Shown one piece after another: positions 31,624 through 44,402 of a stretch of 64,000 bases of DNA (position 1 is the stretch's first letter; the number at the start of each line of letters is the position of its first letter). Both the position numbers and the translations under genes were made by a program. The stretch is from Poa pratensis. Lineage: Eukaryota > Streptophyta > Magnoliopsida > Poales > Poaceae. Below the pieces are notes generated by a model that was not told the origin of the DNA, searched no databases, and saw only the letters and a program-made list of their open reading frames with translations. The stretch is taken from contig CAMZMU010000055.1 of the NCBI GenBank assembly GCA_947311845.1, positions 18,662,877 through 18,726,876 of the forward strand, given 5' to 3'.

Positions 31624-33076
31624 TGATAACCCCCAAGAGCAGGGGATCACTGTAGCACCTCTCAATGTGGAAGTAGGGTATCGATCCGCAGGAGCAAGAA
31701 GGAAAAGTTATCTATTCCCTACAACTAAAGTGTCACAAGTTTTAGTTGATTATGCACTAAACAAGTTTAAAGAACAAGATGGTTGATTTAATGGATGGAA
31801 GTTTAATGTAACAAAACAAGAATGTAAAAGTGTCCCAATCCTTTTCAATGCAAGAGGACAAGACAAAGGTTTTCTCTTATAGGAACAATGGACATGGGTT
31901 CATGGGTTCACTCAATCCTCTCTCCCATCTATGGTGATTATCATGTTATAGATAAAAAGTACACACAATTGTCATGCTTTAATGGTAAACTTCTATGACG
32001 GCTACATGTCCTAAAACACATAGTTGAAAGAAAATAATCATTTGTGTTGGTAGTGTCACCCTCGTAAGGCTAGCGTGGTTTGTTGTCACTAACACATCAT
32101 ACTTCTTCCTTTTTACCCCCAGATAAAGAATGTTGGGCGACACTACTGTCACTTAATACCTATGCCTTCTGTCACTAGGCCACTCTCTACCCACATACAT
32201 CATACTTCATAATGGACAATATTCTAAACACTAGTGCAATGATTCATATTTCGTGTGCATGACCATATCTCTCTCATCTATCCACACTTGGTGGTGTCAA
32301 TCACCTCATGACAAGGATAAACAAGGCATTATGTTTAAATCAAACCATCACATGTATCATAGAATATCTCCAAAGTATGACAAACCATAGAAGATCCAAC
32401 ACAACGGTAAATGCATAACAAATATCATCTCATACCACAATATCCACCATAGGAATTACATAGTTAGATCCATACTCATGCAAGGCACATCATATGGACT
32501 TCAAAAATGATCATACATAGAGAGATTGGATCAAGTTACCACCACAAACCCAAAGTCCAGGGGGTGGACTACTCCCCTTCATCATGGAGACGGTGGAAAA
32601 GTCGTTGGAGAAGATGGAGACCACCCGGCAGCGCCCCGCCGGAGTTTTCCCCCTCCAATCTGCAACTCCATGTCTCTATTTCGTGGTTTCTGTGTTTCTG
32701 CGGCGTTCTCCTTCGCGAAAGCCCTAGGGGCTATTTTTATAGTCGTTTTTAGGTCAAGACGAAGACACGGAGATGAATATCGACGGCAACGGAGCCACGA
32801 GGGCCCAGATGGTGGGTCCCACACGACCAAGGAATCTGGCCACGTGGGCCACCCTATCTTGGCCCTCGGGCCTCCGTTTGTTAGCTTCCTTCGCTCCCAC
32901 GCTTCGTTCCTTCCAAAAACTGATGCTCGTAAATTTCCAGGTCATTTGGACGTCGTTTGGGTCCTGAAACATCAAAATATAGAAAATATGGTTTTCTGCC
33001 TGTGTAGGGTTAATTCCAGAAAAATAGGGAAACTATAAAATATTCACAAAATCAATATAAAACAATGATATAACCC
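31624..33076 (-). repeat. E1 right (5') LTR, main piece
   Basis: Begins TGATAACCCCC on the plus strand. Interrupted by E3 after AACCC (33072-33076), which is repeated at 46571-46575. The last 71 bp are at 46576-46646. Confidence 0.92.
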
Positions 33077-33547
33077 TGACGAGGATATACCCTTCGGATC
33101 CCCTTTTATTGGTATACCTGGTGCAGCCCAGACGAAGGCCCACCTGACGGCTCAACGAAGCCCAAGAAGCTACGGGCTATTTCTTGAAGCACAAGACAAG
33201 GACTCCAGATCGTAGTCTTATAGGACTCTTGTAAATCCTACCTGACTCCCTTTATAAAGCCAGGCAGGGGCACCCCAAAGACAGATCCAGACACAATTAG
33301 ACATAGCATACACGACATAGCATAGAGAAGCCACATCTCACCTCCACAATCGTCATCACGGCCACCATGTAACCTCATATATGATCATAATCAGACAAGC
33401 AGGAGTAGGTCTTTACCTCGCAATGAGGGGCCGAACCTGGGTAAATCCTTGCTTGTCAGCCGTCCAATACTACCAGCGCGCACATCTTCTCCCTCATAAT
33501 CTACCTGGGGTACTCGACTCTGGGATTGCCGGGGGCGCACCTCGACA
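33077..33547 (+). repeat. E3 5' LTR
   Basis: TGACGAGGAT...CCTCGACA. TATA-like TTTATAAAG at 33251-33259. The conserved CCGAACCTGGGTAAA segment is at 33398-33446. Confidence 0.93.
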
Positions 33548-33548
33548 A

Positions 33549-33566
33549 TTGGCGCCGTCTGTGGGA
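33549..33566 (+). other. primer-binding site of E3
   Basis: TTGGCGCCGTCTGTGGGA, one base after the LTR. Confidence 0.85.
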
Positions 33567-35965
33567 AGAACGCGTGATGGATCGCGGTTTCGGCGGCTTC
33601 ATCATATTCATCGACAAAATCTTCATCAGCAAAAGCGGCGGCGCTCTGTACATAGCAGATCCAATCTAAGTCACAATCGCAGGTGACGCGATCAAATTCA
33701 TCATCAACAAACAGCCGGCGACTTCATCGAGTGGCGGCGACGTTCCGTGCGCAGGCACGATCCAATCTGATAGCCGCCAAACAAGGACGCCCAGCCGGAC
33801 AAAACACAGAGACCTCGCCGGCAGAAGCTGATCGCTCGCGGTGTTTGCAGGTCACCGAGAGGATTGATCCATCCAAAAGGAGCTAGCTAGCTTCACATAC
33901 AGACATCCATCCAAGGATCACGTCCTATACACAAGCTGCTCACGTACGAGTACTACATCAATCGATCCAGGCCGGCTGATTCGATTGAAGCACTAATCAA
34001 ATCTCATCGGCTGCCGGCGCCGCGTATCTCGTCGGCTCCTGTCGGGGCACCCGCACGTCCGCTCGCCTTGCAAGCATCGACGCTCCCATGCAGTCCAGGA
34101 CAACTCCAGATCGGGAGCACATACTACTCCCTCCGTTCGAAAAAGGATGTCACAAAAATGATGATCTATCTATAGTTCATTTTTGTGACATCCTTTTCTG
34201 AACGGAGGGAGTACATCAACAAGAAAACAAATTGGTGCTAGCAGCACTAACGAGGATCAAAACAAGCATGCCCATGTGCATGGATCGATCGGCCGTTTCC
34301 TAGCTTTTCTATCTCACGTACTACTCTCAATTATTTTTTGCATATACTAATCTTCTGATTGCATCACGAGGACGGATCAAACAAGATCGAGGCGGCGTAT
34401 TCGACTGGAGCTGGTAACCTTCACACTCGTCGACCAATCGCCGTTGGCACCCTGTGCTCTTTCAACTCCGGTCGGCATACAACCTCCCGCACCATCTACA
34501 TCAACACGGGCCAAGCAGCGCCCCAACTCCTCCACGACGTACACAGATCCAATCGGATACGATGACTCGACGAGCGTCGCAGCAAGGCCACATCCGCGTA
34601 CAAGGTGCTAATCACATGCGCGACCGTCACGGGCTCGCCAAGTTCGACTTCGATTCCATACACGACCCAATCTTCATCAGACAAGGCGGCAGTCGATTCT
34701 TGACTCGCTCACGACCTTCACCGACACCAAACGACTGGGGCTCGACGTCATCATTACCCCCGCACGCGCAGCTGATCTCCAAGGTCAGATTTCACGAGGC
34801 GTTACGGGTGATCTCTTGCGATCGGAATCGTGACTCGCTAGGCACAAGCAAGAAGCGGCGGCGTCGATCCAATCTAATCGGCTACCACACGAGGCTAGCT
34901 CCAACTAGTACAAAGCCCATGCAGAGATCGAGGAAAGGATCAGGGAAAAAGCAACAAAGCTAACTACTTGCATGGATTAAGCGGCCGGAGTACTAATCGC
35001 ATACATGTGCTTCAATCCCCAACTCGAAGCGTCCTTCGGGTGCTGCTAATCACTTCTCCAACTCGAAGTGTCCTTCGACTGATGGAAACGTGAAGATCGC
35101 TGACTCAGAATCACACTCGTGGGGACACGACGCCTGCTGCTCGTCACGTCGACCGGGACTGCCGGTGCACACCGCGGAACAACACATCGACTACTTGACA
35201 ACTCGGGTGCAGGCAAATCTCGACTCCACAACTTCATCGACTCACCTCGGGCAAATTTCAACAATCCTATCTACATCAACATCACAAACGGCGGCAGCCG
35301 GCACATAGCCTGACGCGATCAACCAGGTGGCGGGGCGTTCATGCCCTAGCAAGAGCACATGATGGCAGAACACACGGGATCACTCACGAGACAACAAGCT
35401 GGCCGGAGCTCTCGAGTCTCAACTCCGACAAGATCAGAAAGATCGGTGCATGCCAAGGAGAACAAAGCTATCACATCGACAAAAAAAAAAGATCATCAAA
35501 TTCATCATCATGCATGAATTAAGCGGCTGGAATGCTAATCACATAAGCATGCACAAACTCACGTACTAAAAGGAAAAGAGCAAGCAGCTAGCTCGACGAC
35601 GTCGAGGACTCGACAACTCGGGTGATAGCAAATTTCGACTCCTTCAATTTCTTCGACCTCTACAACAACAAAGTGTCAACATCGACATCGACCACACCCT
35701 ACTGCGGGCAAACTTCGGCTCACTCGACATCATCAACCAACACGACGGTACCAGCACACAAAGCCCGCTTTGTGGAAGGGCACTACGTACCCTCGGGAGC
35801 TGGCACTCGAAATCAAAAACGACATCATATTCGACTGCGCGCACCGACAAGCCGGCGACTCGGGGCGGCAGTGGAGCTGCGTATCTTTGGCCGCTCGTCA
35901 ACCTCTACATCAACGTAAGATGCTCCTAATACTCGGGGGCTGCATCTCAAAATAAATTCGGCGCA
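33567..35965 (+). other. E3 interior, left part, non-coding
   Basis: About 2.4 kb of Ser/Thr/Arg-biased sequence with recurring phrases (CATCATCAAC, CGACTCGGG, 'catgaattaagcggc' near 34970 and 35513). Small ORFs do not agree between strands or show domains. Contains one MITE. Confidence 0.6.
34127..34211 (+). mobile_element. Stowaway-type MITE (85 bp)
   Basis: Terminal inverted repeats CTCCCTCCGTTC / GAACGGAGGGAG flanked by TA on both sides, the Tc1-mariner (Stowaway) signature. Nearly the whole element folds back: AAAGGATGTCACAAAAATGA pairs perfectly with its complement near 34178-34197. Confidence 0.95.
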
Positions 35966-35970
35966 CCCGA

Positions 35971-36485
35971 TGTCGTGGGTTTGTCACGTCAGGTGTCATA
36001 GATGACTTTGTAGGTGTGGGATTACGCGAGTCAAGCATCTCCGAGCTTGGGATCGCAGGAACAAAGATCAACACAGATTTACCCAGGTTCGGCCCCCTCA
36101 ATGTGAGGTAAAAGACCTACTTCCTGCCTACCCTAGATTGGTATTGATATGATAATCGAGGTGTTACAATGGAGGCGATCCGATCTGGTACTCGCCATAT
36201 AAGCTAGGGTTTGGGGCTTGATAGCTTACCCGCTCTAAGTCCTGCGAGTCCTCTTTATATACACAGAGGCTCGCTAGGTTACAAAAGGAATCTTCCCCAT
36301 AAGGAATACATCCACAGAGGCCTACTCAGAGACTACTTGGTCTTCACGTCCTCCGGGAGTTGTCTTCTAGATCTTTCTCCTTATGGCGGTTCAATATTGG
36401 GCTTGTTCCCAAGTGGGCCTTCATCCATGCGAGTAAGTTAAGTCGCACTGGGCCGCGGGTTAATCCAGAAAGTATTCCCCCGACA
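35971..36485 (-). repeat. E4 3' LTR
   Basis: Plus-strand view TGTCGTGGGT...CCCCCGACA. Minus-strand TATATAAAG near 36262-36254. The conserved CCGAACCTGGGTAAA segment is at 36077-36128. Confidence 0.93.
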
Positions 36486-36499
36486 TTAGCCCCCAAGCA
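36486..36499 (-). other. polypurine tract of E4
   Basis: Minus strand TGCTTGGGGGCTAA directly before the 3' LTR. Confidence 0.8.
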
Positions 36500-36787
36500 T
36501 GGCCTGAACTTCATAGTACTTCTTGATCTTGAATGCTTAGGCCGTGCTTTTCCTTGCTTCCAATCTGCGCTTATAATTTTCTTGGCGGCTCAAGAACGCG
36601 ACTTATCCTGTCTTGACGGTTGATTTTCAGATCTAAACGTCTTCTGCGTCTGGGTTATTTATCTTGACTCATCGTTTTCCCCAGCGTCTCTGCATCAAGC
36701 CCTGCATCCGCTAATCCTTTCCGCCGCCTCCAATCTCGCTTCCGTACTCACAATCCTTCGGTGGATATCTCCATCGATCTGAGAAAA

Positions 36788-39700
36788 ATGTCTCGCCGCA
36801 ATGCAACTGGGAAGGCTCGTGGGTCGACGAAGATTTCCTGGAATCCCTATCTGCACGGGGCCTTTTTCGCCAAAAGATCAATGCGAATGGCGAGCGGCCG
36901 GTGAGGAGGTAATCCCCAATCCTCAACCAGGAGAGATAGTGATTTTTGCGGAGCATGTTGAGCGCGGGTTCAAGCCCCCGGGCTCTCTCTTCTTCCGTTC
37001 CTTGATGCAGCTTAGGTCTTCGCTTCCATGATATCGGCCCTAATTCAATGTTGCAAGTTAGCAACTTCCACGTCCTCTGCGAAGATTATCTGGGCGTCCC
37101 GCCTTCAATAGATTTCTGGCTTGCTCTTTTCAATTGCAATAGTCAAAGGGAAACCACAGATGGTCCTTTTCTCCAATGCGGCGCCATTTCCTTCCAACGC
37201 CGTAGGGGTAGTATCTTCCCAAAACTAACTCTAGCCAAGAAAATCAAGGAGTGGCAAAGGACATTCTTCTATTGTAAAAACACTTCTCCTGAGGGTGAAA
37301 TTCCTTTTCCTCTTTGGTCTCCTCTTCCCTTCAAGGCTACCGATGCTCTGTCTTCTAAACCTGATCCTTCTTCGTTGCCCTTTATCGAATCCCTCTTGGA
37401 TAAGGTGAGGGCGCTGACACTCCATGGTCTCACGGATTGGACCTTATATCTTGTTGGACTAAGTGGCGGATTCACCTGTGAGTCGCCGCTTGCGACTTAT
37501 GATGGATTTCACTTGTCATGCAAATGACGTTGATCGTACTTGCCCTGAAGATTGGGACAAAGGGGAGTGGATAAATTTCATTCGCCGAGTGACGGACGAG
37601 GATATTGACTCGTATGACAACGTCGGACTTGCTCCCTTCTGGGCTGAGCACAAGCCTTTTGTGGTAATGTTTACTTGTCACTTGTTTCCTCGAAAATTCC
37701 TTTCCCAAAAATTGATTATTTCTGACCTGAGCTCCTTTTCAGATCGATCCCTATTTCTGGGTTCTTCCTTCAGAGGACGTCGACTTGAACCAAGGAACCG
37801 TGGCTGAGTCGTCAAGGCAAGCCGCAGCCTTTGACGAAGATACAGTTATGCACGAGGGTAGTGCTTCTGAAGAGGAACAACAAATGGCCGACGCTCTTTT
37901 GTCTTCGACTCCAAATACTCCTTTCCTGGAACTTCCTGAGGTGCCTCGCAGGTCCTCGAAACGTATTTTATGCCAGAGCTCAGAAGATCCCACGCAGCCG
38001 AAAAACGCCGCAAAGCCTTGGCGCTACTGGTAGAAACAAAGCTGCCAAATCTTTAAAACTTACTGATCCCAACAAGCTGCTTTCACTTCCGAAGCTGTAG
38101 CAAAGGACTGCTTTCAATAAGCTCGGGTAATTATTTGCGACTCTCTCCTTTTCCTTTCGTGATTGCATATTTGCTGACAACCACTTCTTTTCATATTCTG
38201 CAGGTTCAGATTTGCAAGGTTTATCTTCTCCTTCCTCTGGTTGCCTGATGAAAGTATCCGTGCCGCCTCTGGGTATGGTTCACCTTCCTTTCAATGTTGC
38301 GGACTCTGCTAGGTCAGCTTATTAACCCATAATGTTTTGCAGAGCCATGTCTGAGAGGGTACCAGTCTAATTCTCACCCCGCTTCTTCTCAGCAAGCTAT
38401 GAGCGAGGATGATGCTGTTGATGAAACGTGGGAAACAGTAATGTGCGACTCATCCAAGGCCTCCCTGGAGGAAGGTATTGCAGATGCGGCTCCTGCGCGA
38501 CTCCAGTCGGCTCCATCCACAACTCCGCTGCTGGTAGGATATTTACTGAAAATAGAATTCCAGCTCCAGGAAATAGTTCTAAGTCAATCGCAGATGCCAT
38601 AATTTCTGCTGGAACAAGCATGCTGCTCTGCTGCGCGGCTTAGTTGAGCAATTTTCTTCAAGTCGCCAGGTACATATACCGTAGCCCCCAAGGATCAAAA
38701 CCTTGTGTCATCGCACGGGGTGTTGATTCTTTTCCTTGCTTCAAATCTCGAGCCCCCAAATTCCTGGATAATTTACCTATCATTTTGCTCTGTTTGTTTT
38801 CAGCGTGAACTGTCCTTGCTTGATGCTTCTGGCTCAATAAAGGGTAAAGGCATTTCCATAGACCATCCTGAAATGATGCAGTCTCGCCTGGAGCAGCATA
38901 ATGAGGTCATTAGGGACCAAGATCAGGAAATAAAATCTCTCAAAGGTCAACTCGACTCCTGCGAAGAGCAATTTAAAGAACTTGAAGCTGATATGCAGCA
39001 GCGACTCATGGAGAAAGACGAGGTCATTAGATCTTTGCGAGAAGGGCTGGCTCTTAAATCTGAATTGATTGATCGCCTGAAGGGAGACCACGCAAAGGAA
39101 CTCGCCACGCGAGATGAAATATAACTCGCTGCTCAAAGCCTTTGAGGGTTTTGGCTCCATGGTCAAATCAGCCGTCCTGCAGCTTGCTGGTTGGTCTTGT
39201 ATTCCTTTAATCATACATATTTTGGGTAACCACTCGTTAGTCTCTGACTTGTTTCTTGCCTTTTCTTTCTTTGATATAGGATCTGAGGCCCCAGTGTCCC
39301 GCTCCAATTTGAAGGATCAACTGGTATATCTGTCTGACCTCAGCCAGCGCTTCTTAAAGGTTACCAAGGAAGTTATGACGGTAATCACTCCTGCGACTGA
39401 TGGCCCAACATCTTGCGAGTATTGGATTAATAAACTGCTCAAGGCTCCACATTATGTCTCTGATTGGAAACGATCCTCTGCTCGCGCCGGAGCCGCGCAT
39501 GTCTTGACATTGCTTCGAGCATATTATCCAGAGATAGATGTTGGCAAGGTTGCTCGCCACGGCCTGGCGATGAGCGCAGATGATACTGAATTGCCAATAA
39601 GCGAGTACTTCGATATCTGGAAAGGGATGCGCGGGTATGCCACAAAATTTGTTGATAACTTAGACTTGGGCACTTATCTTGATAAATTCAATCTTGATGG

Positions 39701-39886
39701 GAGCAAGGTGTCAAGGAAAAGTCCTCAGGAGCTGAGTCATCTCGGGCTGCCACTCCAGCAACAGTATCTGGTGGCCCTTCTGCTTCGTCTGGCGGCGCCC
39801 TGATTATTAGGACACCTGCGACTGCAACTGCGAGACAAGCCGCGCCAATTCCCACTCCTGTTGCTCGGAAGAGGAAAAATAAATAA
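36788..39886 (+). pseudogene. antisense gene of E4: 'putative gypsy type transposon' protein, spliced, frame-broken
   Basis: Plus strand, opposite to E4 gag. ATG at 36788. The N-terminal domain (to about 37663) shares with E6 the phrases IFAEHVERGFKPPGSLFFRS, FHVLCEDYLG, IDFWLALFNCNS and RRRGSIFPKL, homologous to the E2 antisense protein (AHFERGFGLP, FCEGYLGVWP, RQGSIFPRI). Intron 37664-37742 (GTAATG...TTTTCAG) recurs in E6. A further likely intron is 38670-38803. Then a coiled-coil exon (38804-39120) and a C-terminal exon with SSARAGAAHVLTLL. A reading frame there ends at TAA 39884-39886 with a basic RKRKNK tail that looks like a nuclear localisation signal. A base missing near 36801, compared with E6, breaks the start. 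Confidence 0.7.
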
Positions 39887-40654
39887 TGTGGGACATGCCC
39901 GTTAGTCTGTAAGATATTCATGTATCATAAACTATTTTTGTGACCTATAAGCAGGTTCTTTTCTTGATAATTCCATTAAGTAGACGCTCGCGCGGCTCAG
40001 TATTTCCTAGGAACATGTGTGTTCAGGGTCGAGAGCGGCCATGATAGGCAATCAAGCTCGATTGACGCCACACCCCAGTACTTTGGCCGCATAATGCAAG
40101 ACGCTTCTAGCTTAAGGATTGCCACTAGTTTGGCAAAATTTGAGGTGCGATTGGTACTCGCGATGCTCGTAAGGAGCCCTCAAGGGTCAGTGATATATGA
40201 AATTCAAAAGACTCAGCGACTCAATGATAGTTGAGGCGAAACGACAAACCCTTGAATGTCAAGGGTGCCGGCTTTATTTCATAATCACTCGATGTTTTAC
40301 AGGGTGTTACATGATGATGCAGGCCCTTTAATGCGGGTTTTCTATTCCCCGCAGGCCATGCATACTTGATACTCATCGCACTTAGTTGCGAATTAATACT
40401 CCTGACGGAGTGGGTTGAACACCTGATTGGTTCAATTTTGAGTCGCTGAAAGCGACTCGGGTCGAGCATGATAGCTCCGATGTATGTCTCATGTTGAAGT
40501 AGAAAGTCATTGTGTTGGGCGATCAGCCGCACTGAGCTGCGACTTATGTTGATTGAGTTTGCTTTGTAAGATCTCACGATAACTGAGCCCCTTTGGCTGG
40601 GTTGTTGATCGAGGCTGGGTCTATGCACATGCGCCATCTTGTCTTCTTTTTGTA
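39887..40654. other. E4 region between protease and antisense gene
   Basis: In elements such as E2 this place would hold several kb of pol. Here about 0.77 kb shows no RT, RNase H or integrase motif on either strand. Some minus-strand reading frame is open (40727-40221) but unrecognised. Confidence 0.5.
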
Positions 40655-41257
40655 TCAAGGCGACCTCTGGGGCATTATTTGCTGATGCGCGACTTCTCGG
40701 TGGGTATTTACCATCCGGTGGCTGCATCCTGTTGGCCGCTTCCGCGGTACCTCCAACGCGACTCGTTTTGAGCTGCGATCACCGATCTGCGACTGATACC
40801 CATGTGAAGAGTTGGCGATACAAGCTTCTTCTGCGAGTACTGAGCCTGCGTTCTCGCATTCTAATGCTCTCTGTCTGTCTCCATATATTGTAATAACACC
40901 GTTTGGTCCTGGTATCTTTAACTGTAGGTAGACGTAGCAGGGGCGAGCGGTAAATTTGACATAGGCTTCTCTTCCAAAGATTGCATGATATGAGCTTTTG
41001 ACTGCTACAACCTCAAAGTCTAGGAGCTCTGAGCGGAAGTTCCGCTCTGTTCCAAAGCTAACTTCAAGTGTTATCTTTCCGATTGGTCGCGTAACAGCTC
41101 CTGGGATTATTCCTTGAATTTCTTTCCTGGATGGTCGCAGCCTTGTCTCGGGTATATTCATTCTTCGGAGCGTGTCTTGATATAGGATGTTTACTCTTCC
41201 TCCTCCGTCCATTAGGACCTTACTTAACTTGTATCCCGCGACCTCTGGCGTGACCAC
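40655..41257 (-). CDS. pr: retropepsin-like protease of E4
   Basis: 201-codon open frame. Active-site region V-L-M-D-G-G-G (about 41212-41192) followed by N-I-L-Y, then a flap-like G-A-V-T-R-P-I-G and the closing Y-H-A-I-F-G-R (about 41000). This matches the position and spacing of the E2 protease (DNGS...HALLGR). D-G-G and D-N-G variants are usual in plant Tat elements. The ORF continues past the domain into unrecognised sequence. Confidence 0.8.
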   Translation of the reverse strand: MVTPEVAGYKLSKVLMDGGGRVNILYQDTLRRMNIPETRLRPSRKEIQGIIPGAVTRPIGKITLEVSFGTERNFRSELLDFEVVAVKSSYHAIFGREAYVKFTARPCYVYLQLKIPGPNGVITIYGDRQRALECENAGSVLAEEACIANSSHGYQSQIGDRSSKRVALEVPRKRPTGCSHRMVNTHREVAHQQIMPQRSP

Positions 41258-41280
41258 CAGAGCTGGCTGTCCTGGATCTC

Positions 41281-43090
41281 TTACTTCTGGGGGGTGATCG
41301 CCGCGACTCCAAATAACCGATTGCTCTGTCCAGCGACGATACCTTTCTGGCGTTGAAATCTGACTGTTCTTCCTGGTCCATCCGTCGTTTGTACCTCCAC
41401 TGTATGAAACTGTCCTATGTTTCTTCTAGGTAAAACGTCAGGCTCTTGATGAGAGCTAGATTTATTCTTGTGGTGCATCGATCTGCTGCGAGCTGTATCT
41501 GGCGTGTCGCCTTCTTTCCACCTCCGGTAATAATGACATTGCGCCTTTGTGTGACCCGCTGGCCTGCCATCTCTCCTGCGATGTAAGTCGCAAGGCACAT
41601 CGAAGATCCCCTTGCAGTTATTAGGGGGTAAGGCCTCATCACTCCCTTGCTCTTGCATCTGTGTGCGCGACGTTCTGTCTTCGCGACTGGCAGTTTCCCC
41701 GTTGGGTTCTGTGATAAGCCGCCTGTCCCTCTATCTGTCTTTGCATACTTGTCAGCCGTTGCCAAAAGCTGGTCGAAACTATCAATCTTGTGCTCAGCGC
41801 GACTTAATTTGTGCACCAGCGGCTCGAATCTACAGTTCTTCCTCATAGCTTGTATTACAGCTTGTACTGTTAAGTTTTTGGCGGAGCCAAGGATCTCCGC
41901 GACTCTCTTGATCCAGTCGCCGCTTGATTCGTCCTTTTTTGAATGCATTGTCTAAGGTTTTTCATATCTTCAGTTTGGAATCTGCGAATGAACTTGTCCT
42001 TCAAGTCTTCCCATGTGTTTATTGATTTTGATGGCAGCCTTAATAGCCAATCCCTAGCTTCTCCCTGTATCACCAAGTGGAAGTTTTTGCACGTATTTCT
42101 TGAGTCACATCAGCCCTGTCATGCTTGCCTCATAGTCTTCTATCCATAAGACAGGGTCTTGGTCGCCGCGATAGGTGGTGACTCGCTGTGACTCACCGAA
42201 GTTCGGGGGAAACGAGCGAGCCGTATTTCCTCTCCAAAACATGCTGGTCCTTTCAATAATGAATAGGAGTTTACTGGCGCTGAATCTTCATCTGAATCAG
42301 TTTCAATCTGGGATGGCTGAGTCGCTCCGGTCATCCGTGACTCGCCTTCTATCTTCTTTTCTTTTTCCAATGATACCTGCAAACCTGCTAACTGGTTGAC
42401 CACTTCTTCGATGCTGTACTTTTCTCCTCCCCATGACACCTCGTTTTGCGGCTCATTGGGCGTGACTCCATACATATTTGCTTGTTGTAAAGCAGCAGTT
42501 TGTAGTAGGTCGATCGCATGGCGAGCTTCCTTATCAGCTCGCGTGTCTCCAACTGGTGCTATCTTTGATAATATCCCTATGCGGCATGCACGTTGCTCTC
42601 TGGGTCGCCGCGGAGCTGTGATTTCCTCTCTTCTCTGCCATCTTGATCTGATGTTTTTGCTGCCAACGACGGAGTCGCCGCTCTTCTTCTTGGAGTTTCT
42701 TGCGCTACGTCATCTTGGTTCGCACCGCCTGGTGCTTGGCTGGCAGTGGCGGAGTCGTCGGCCTTCTTCTTGGAGTTTCTCGCGCTCAGCCGCGAGTCTT
42801 TGTGCCTCTTCACAGAGTTCCGTCCTAATAGCTTCAATCTCTTCAATCTTGAGATCTCCTTCCTGATTTGGTAGGGATCCCCAAACAGGTCTTGATGGGA
42901 GGGGATGGGCAATCTTGCCGTAACTTGTTGTAGCTCCTCCAACCGCGGACCCTACCGGCCGCAGCTCCTCACCGATTCGCTTCCTTGAGTCGCGTCCATA
43001 GATCTGCGACTGACGGATCCGACGAAAACTTTTACTGATCCGATGGGAACGATGTATCCGAACTCGATGCGATCTGCCTCGGGTCCCCAC
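41281..43090 (-). pseudogene. gag: gag of E4, split over frames
   Basis: Order on the minus strand: a charged N-terminal part (43090-42577) with coiled-coil-like RKEISRLKRLKLLGR and Glu/Gln/Arg runs, partly duplicated with period about 80 (near 42670 and 42750); an acidic linker (42475-42140); the Gag core at 42076-41870 (ARDWLLRLPSKSINTWEDLK and F..RF); a helical C-terminal capsid part (41948-41720, WIKRVAEILGSAKNL); then a basic region with Cys/His (about 41620-41560) that may be an atypical zinc knuckle. Several frame changes. Confidence 0.78.
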
Positions 43091-43198
43091 TCTGAGTCAT
43101 CGATGAAGGGGACCCCATTGATGTCTTCAACTTGGCCAATGGCGATGTCCTTGAAGCCTGATTTCGATCCTGCGGAACGTGACGCTTTTGACCGCAGG

Positions 43199-43216
43199 CC
43201 CCACGGTGGGCGCCAA
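43199..43216 (-). other. primer-binding site of E4
   Basis: Same TTGGCGCCCACCGTGGGG as in E0, E2 and E7, on the minus strand. Confidence 0.88.
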
Positions 43217-43217
43217 C

Positions 43218-43733
43218 TGTCGTGGGTTTGTCACGTCAGGTGTCATAGATGACTTCGTAGGTGTGGGATTACGCGAGTCAAGCATCTCCGAGCTTGGGAT
43301 CGCAGGAACAAAGATCAACACAGATTTACCCAGGTTCGGCCCCCTCAATGTGAGGTAAAAGACCTACTTCCTGCCTACCCTAGATTGGTATTGATATGAT
43401 AATCGAGGTGTTACAATGGAGGCGATCCGATCTGGTACTCGCCGTATAAGCTAGGGTTTGGGGCTTGATAGCTTAACCCGCTCTAAGTCCTGCGAGTCCT
43501 CTTTATATACACAGAGGCTCGCTAGGTTATAAAAGGAATCTTCCCCATAAGGAATACATCCACAGAGGCCTACTCGGAGACTACTTGGTCTTCACGTCCT
43601 CCGGGAGTTGTCTTCTAGATCTTTCTCCTTATGGTGGTTCAATATTGGGCTTGTTCCCAAGTGGGTCTTCATCCGTGCGAGTAAGTTAAGTCGCACTGGG
43701 CCGCGGGTTAATCCAGAAAGTATTCCCCCGACA
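43218..43733 (-). repeat. E4 5' LTR
   Basis: Near-identical to 35971-36485; followed by CCCGA (43734-43738). Confidence 0.93.
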
Positions 43734-44402
43734 CCCGACGCTCGGGGGCTGGCGCTTCGACACCTACCTCACCCTCGTCCAGATCAACTGCGGCAAACAT
43801 CATCGGTCACTGGATCACGAAGCTCGAAAAACAATCGACTAGGAAGCAATGCGACAACCGTGGCTTACTCAACTCCATCTCCGATACTCGGGGGCTAGCG
43901 CTTCGACATCAACAACAAAAATCAACTTCACCATTGCACCCGGTAGGCGATTCGAGTGCCTTCTTCGACTCTACTTCACCGTCTCCGGACTGTCGCATCG
44001 ACACCTACGCCTTCATCAACTCTGCATCCAACGCTCGGGGGCTGGCGCTTCGTCATCAACGGTAAACAACAAAAGTCTACAGATTTCCATCGTTCATGAA
44101 CAGCTAAGTCAGTTCCATATTTTATTTTTTCAATCATAAACCGGCTCTAGTTGAATCCAACACTCGAAGGCTGGCACTTCTCGACTCCGCCTCGTCGACT
44201 CCGGTCCGCTGCGTTGACTGACTTCGCAGCATAACATCCGCGCGTCGACTCCGGTCCGCCGCGTCGACTGACCACGCAGCATAACATCCGCCGCATCGAC
44301 TCCGGTCCGCCACATCGGCTCCTTCTAGCTAAACACCGCAAGATCTTGGCCGCACCTAATACTTTATCGGGTACCGCGCCGCACAAGCCCAAACTCACAT
44401 AG

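Larger units (their letters stand above)
35971..43733 (-). mobile_element. E4: gag-protease-only Gypsy element with antisense gene
   Basis: LTRs 35971-36485 and 43218-43733 with TG...CA ends, TSD CCCGA (35966-35970 and 43734-43738), PBS at 43199-43216 and PPT at 36486-36499, all in minus orientation. It encodes Gag and protease on the minus strand. RT, RNase H and integrase are absent, leaving under 0.8 kb between protease and the end of the antisense gene. The plus strand has a spliced antisense gene. It must have moved using pol supplied in trans, or it lost pol later. Confidence 0.9.

Noticed and set aside
33381..34963. Short ORFs in the left E3 interior as genes
   Set aside because: Low-complexity sequence with many Ser/Thr/Arg, no agreement with any retroelement or host domain.
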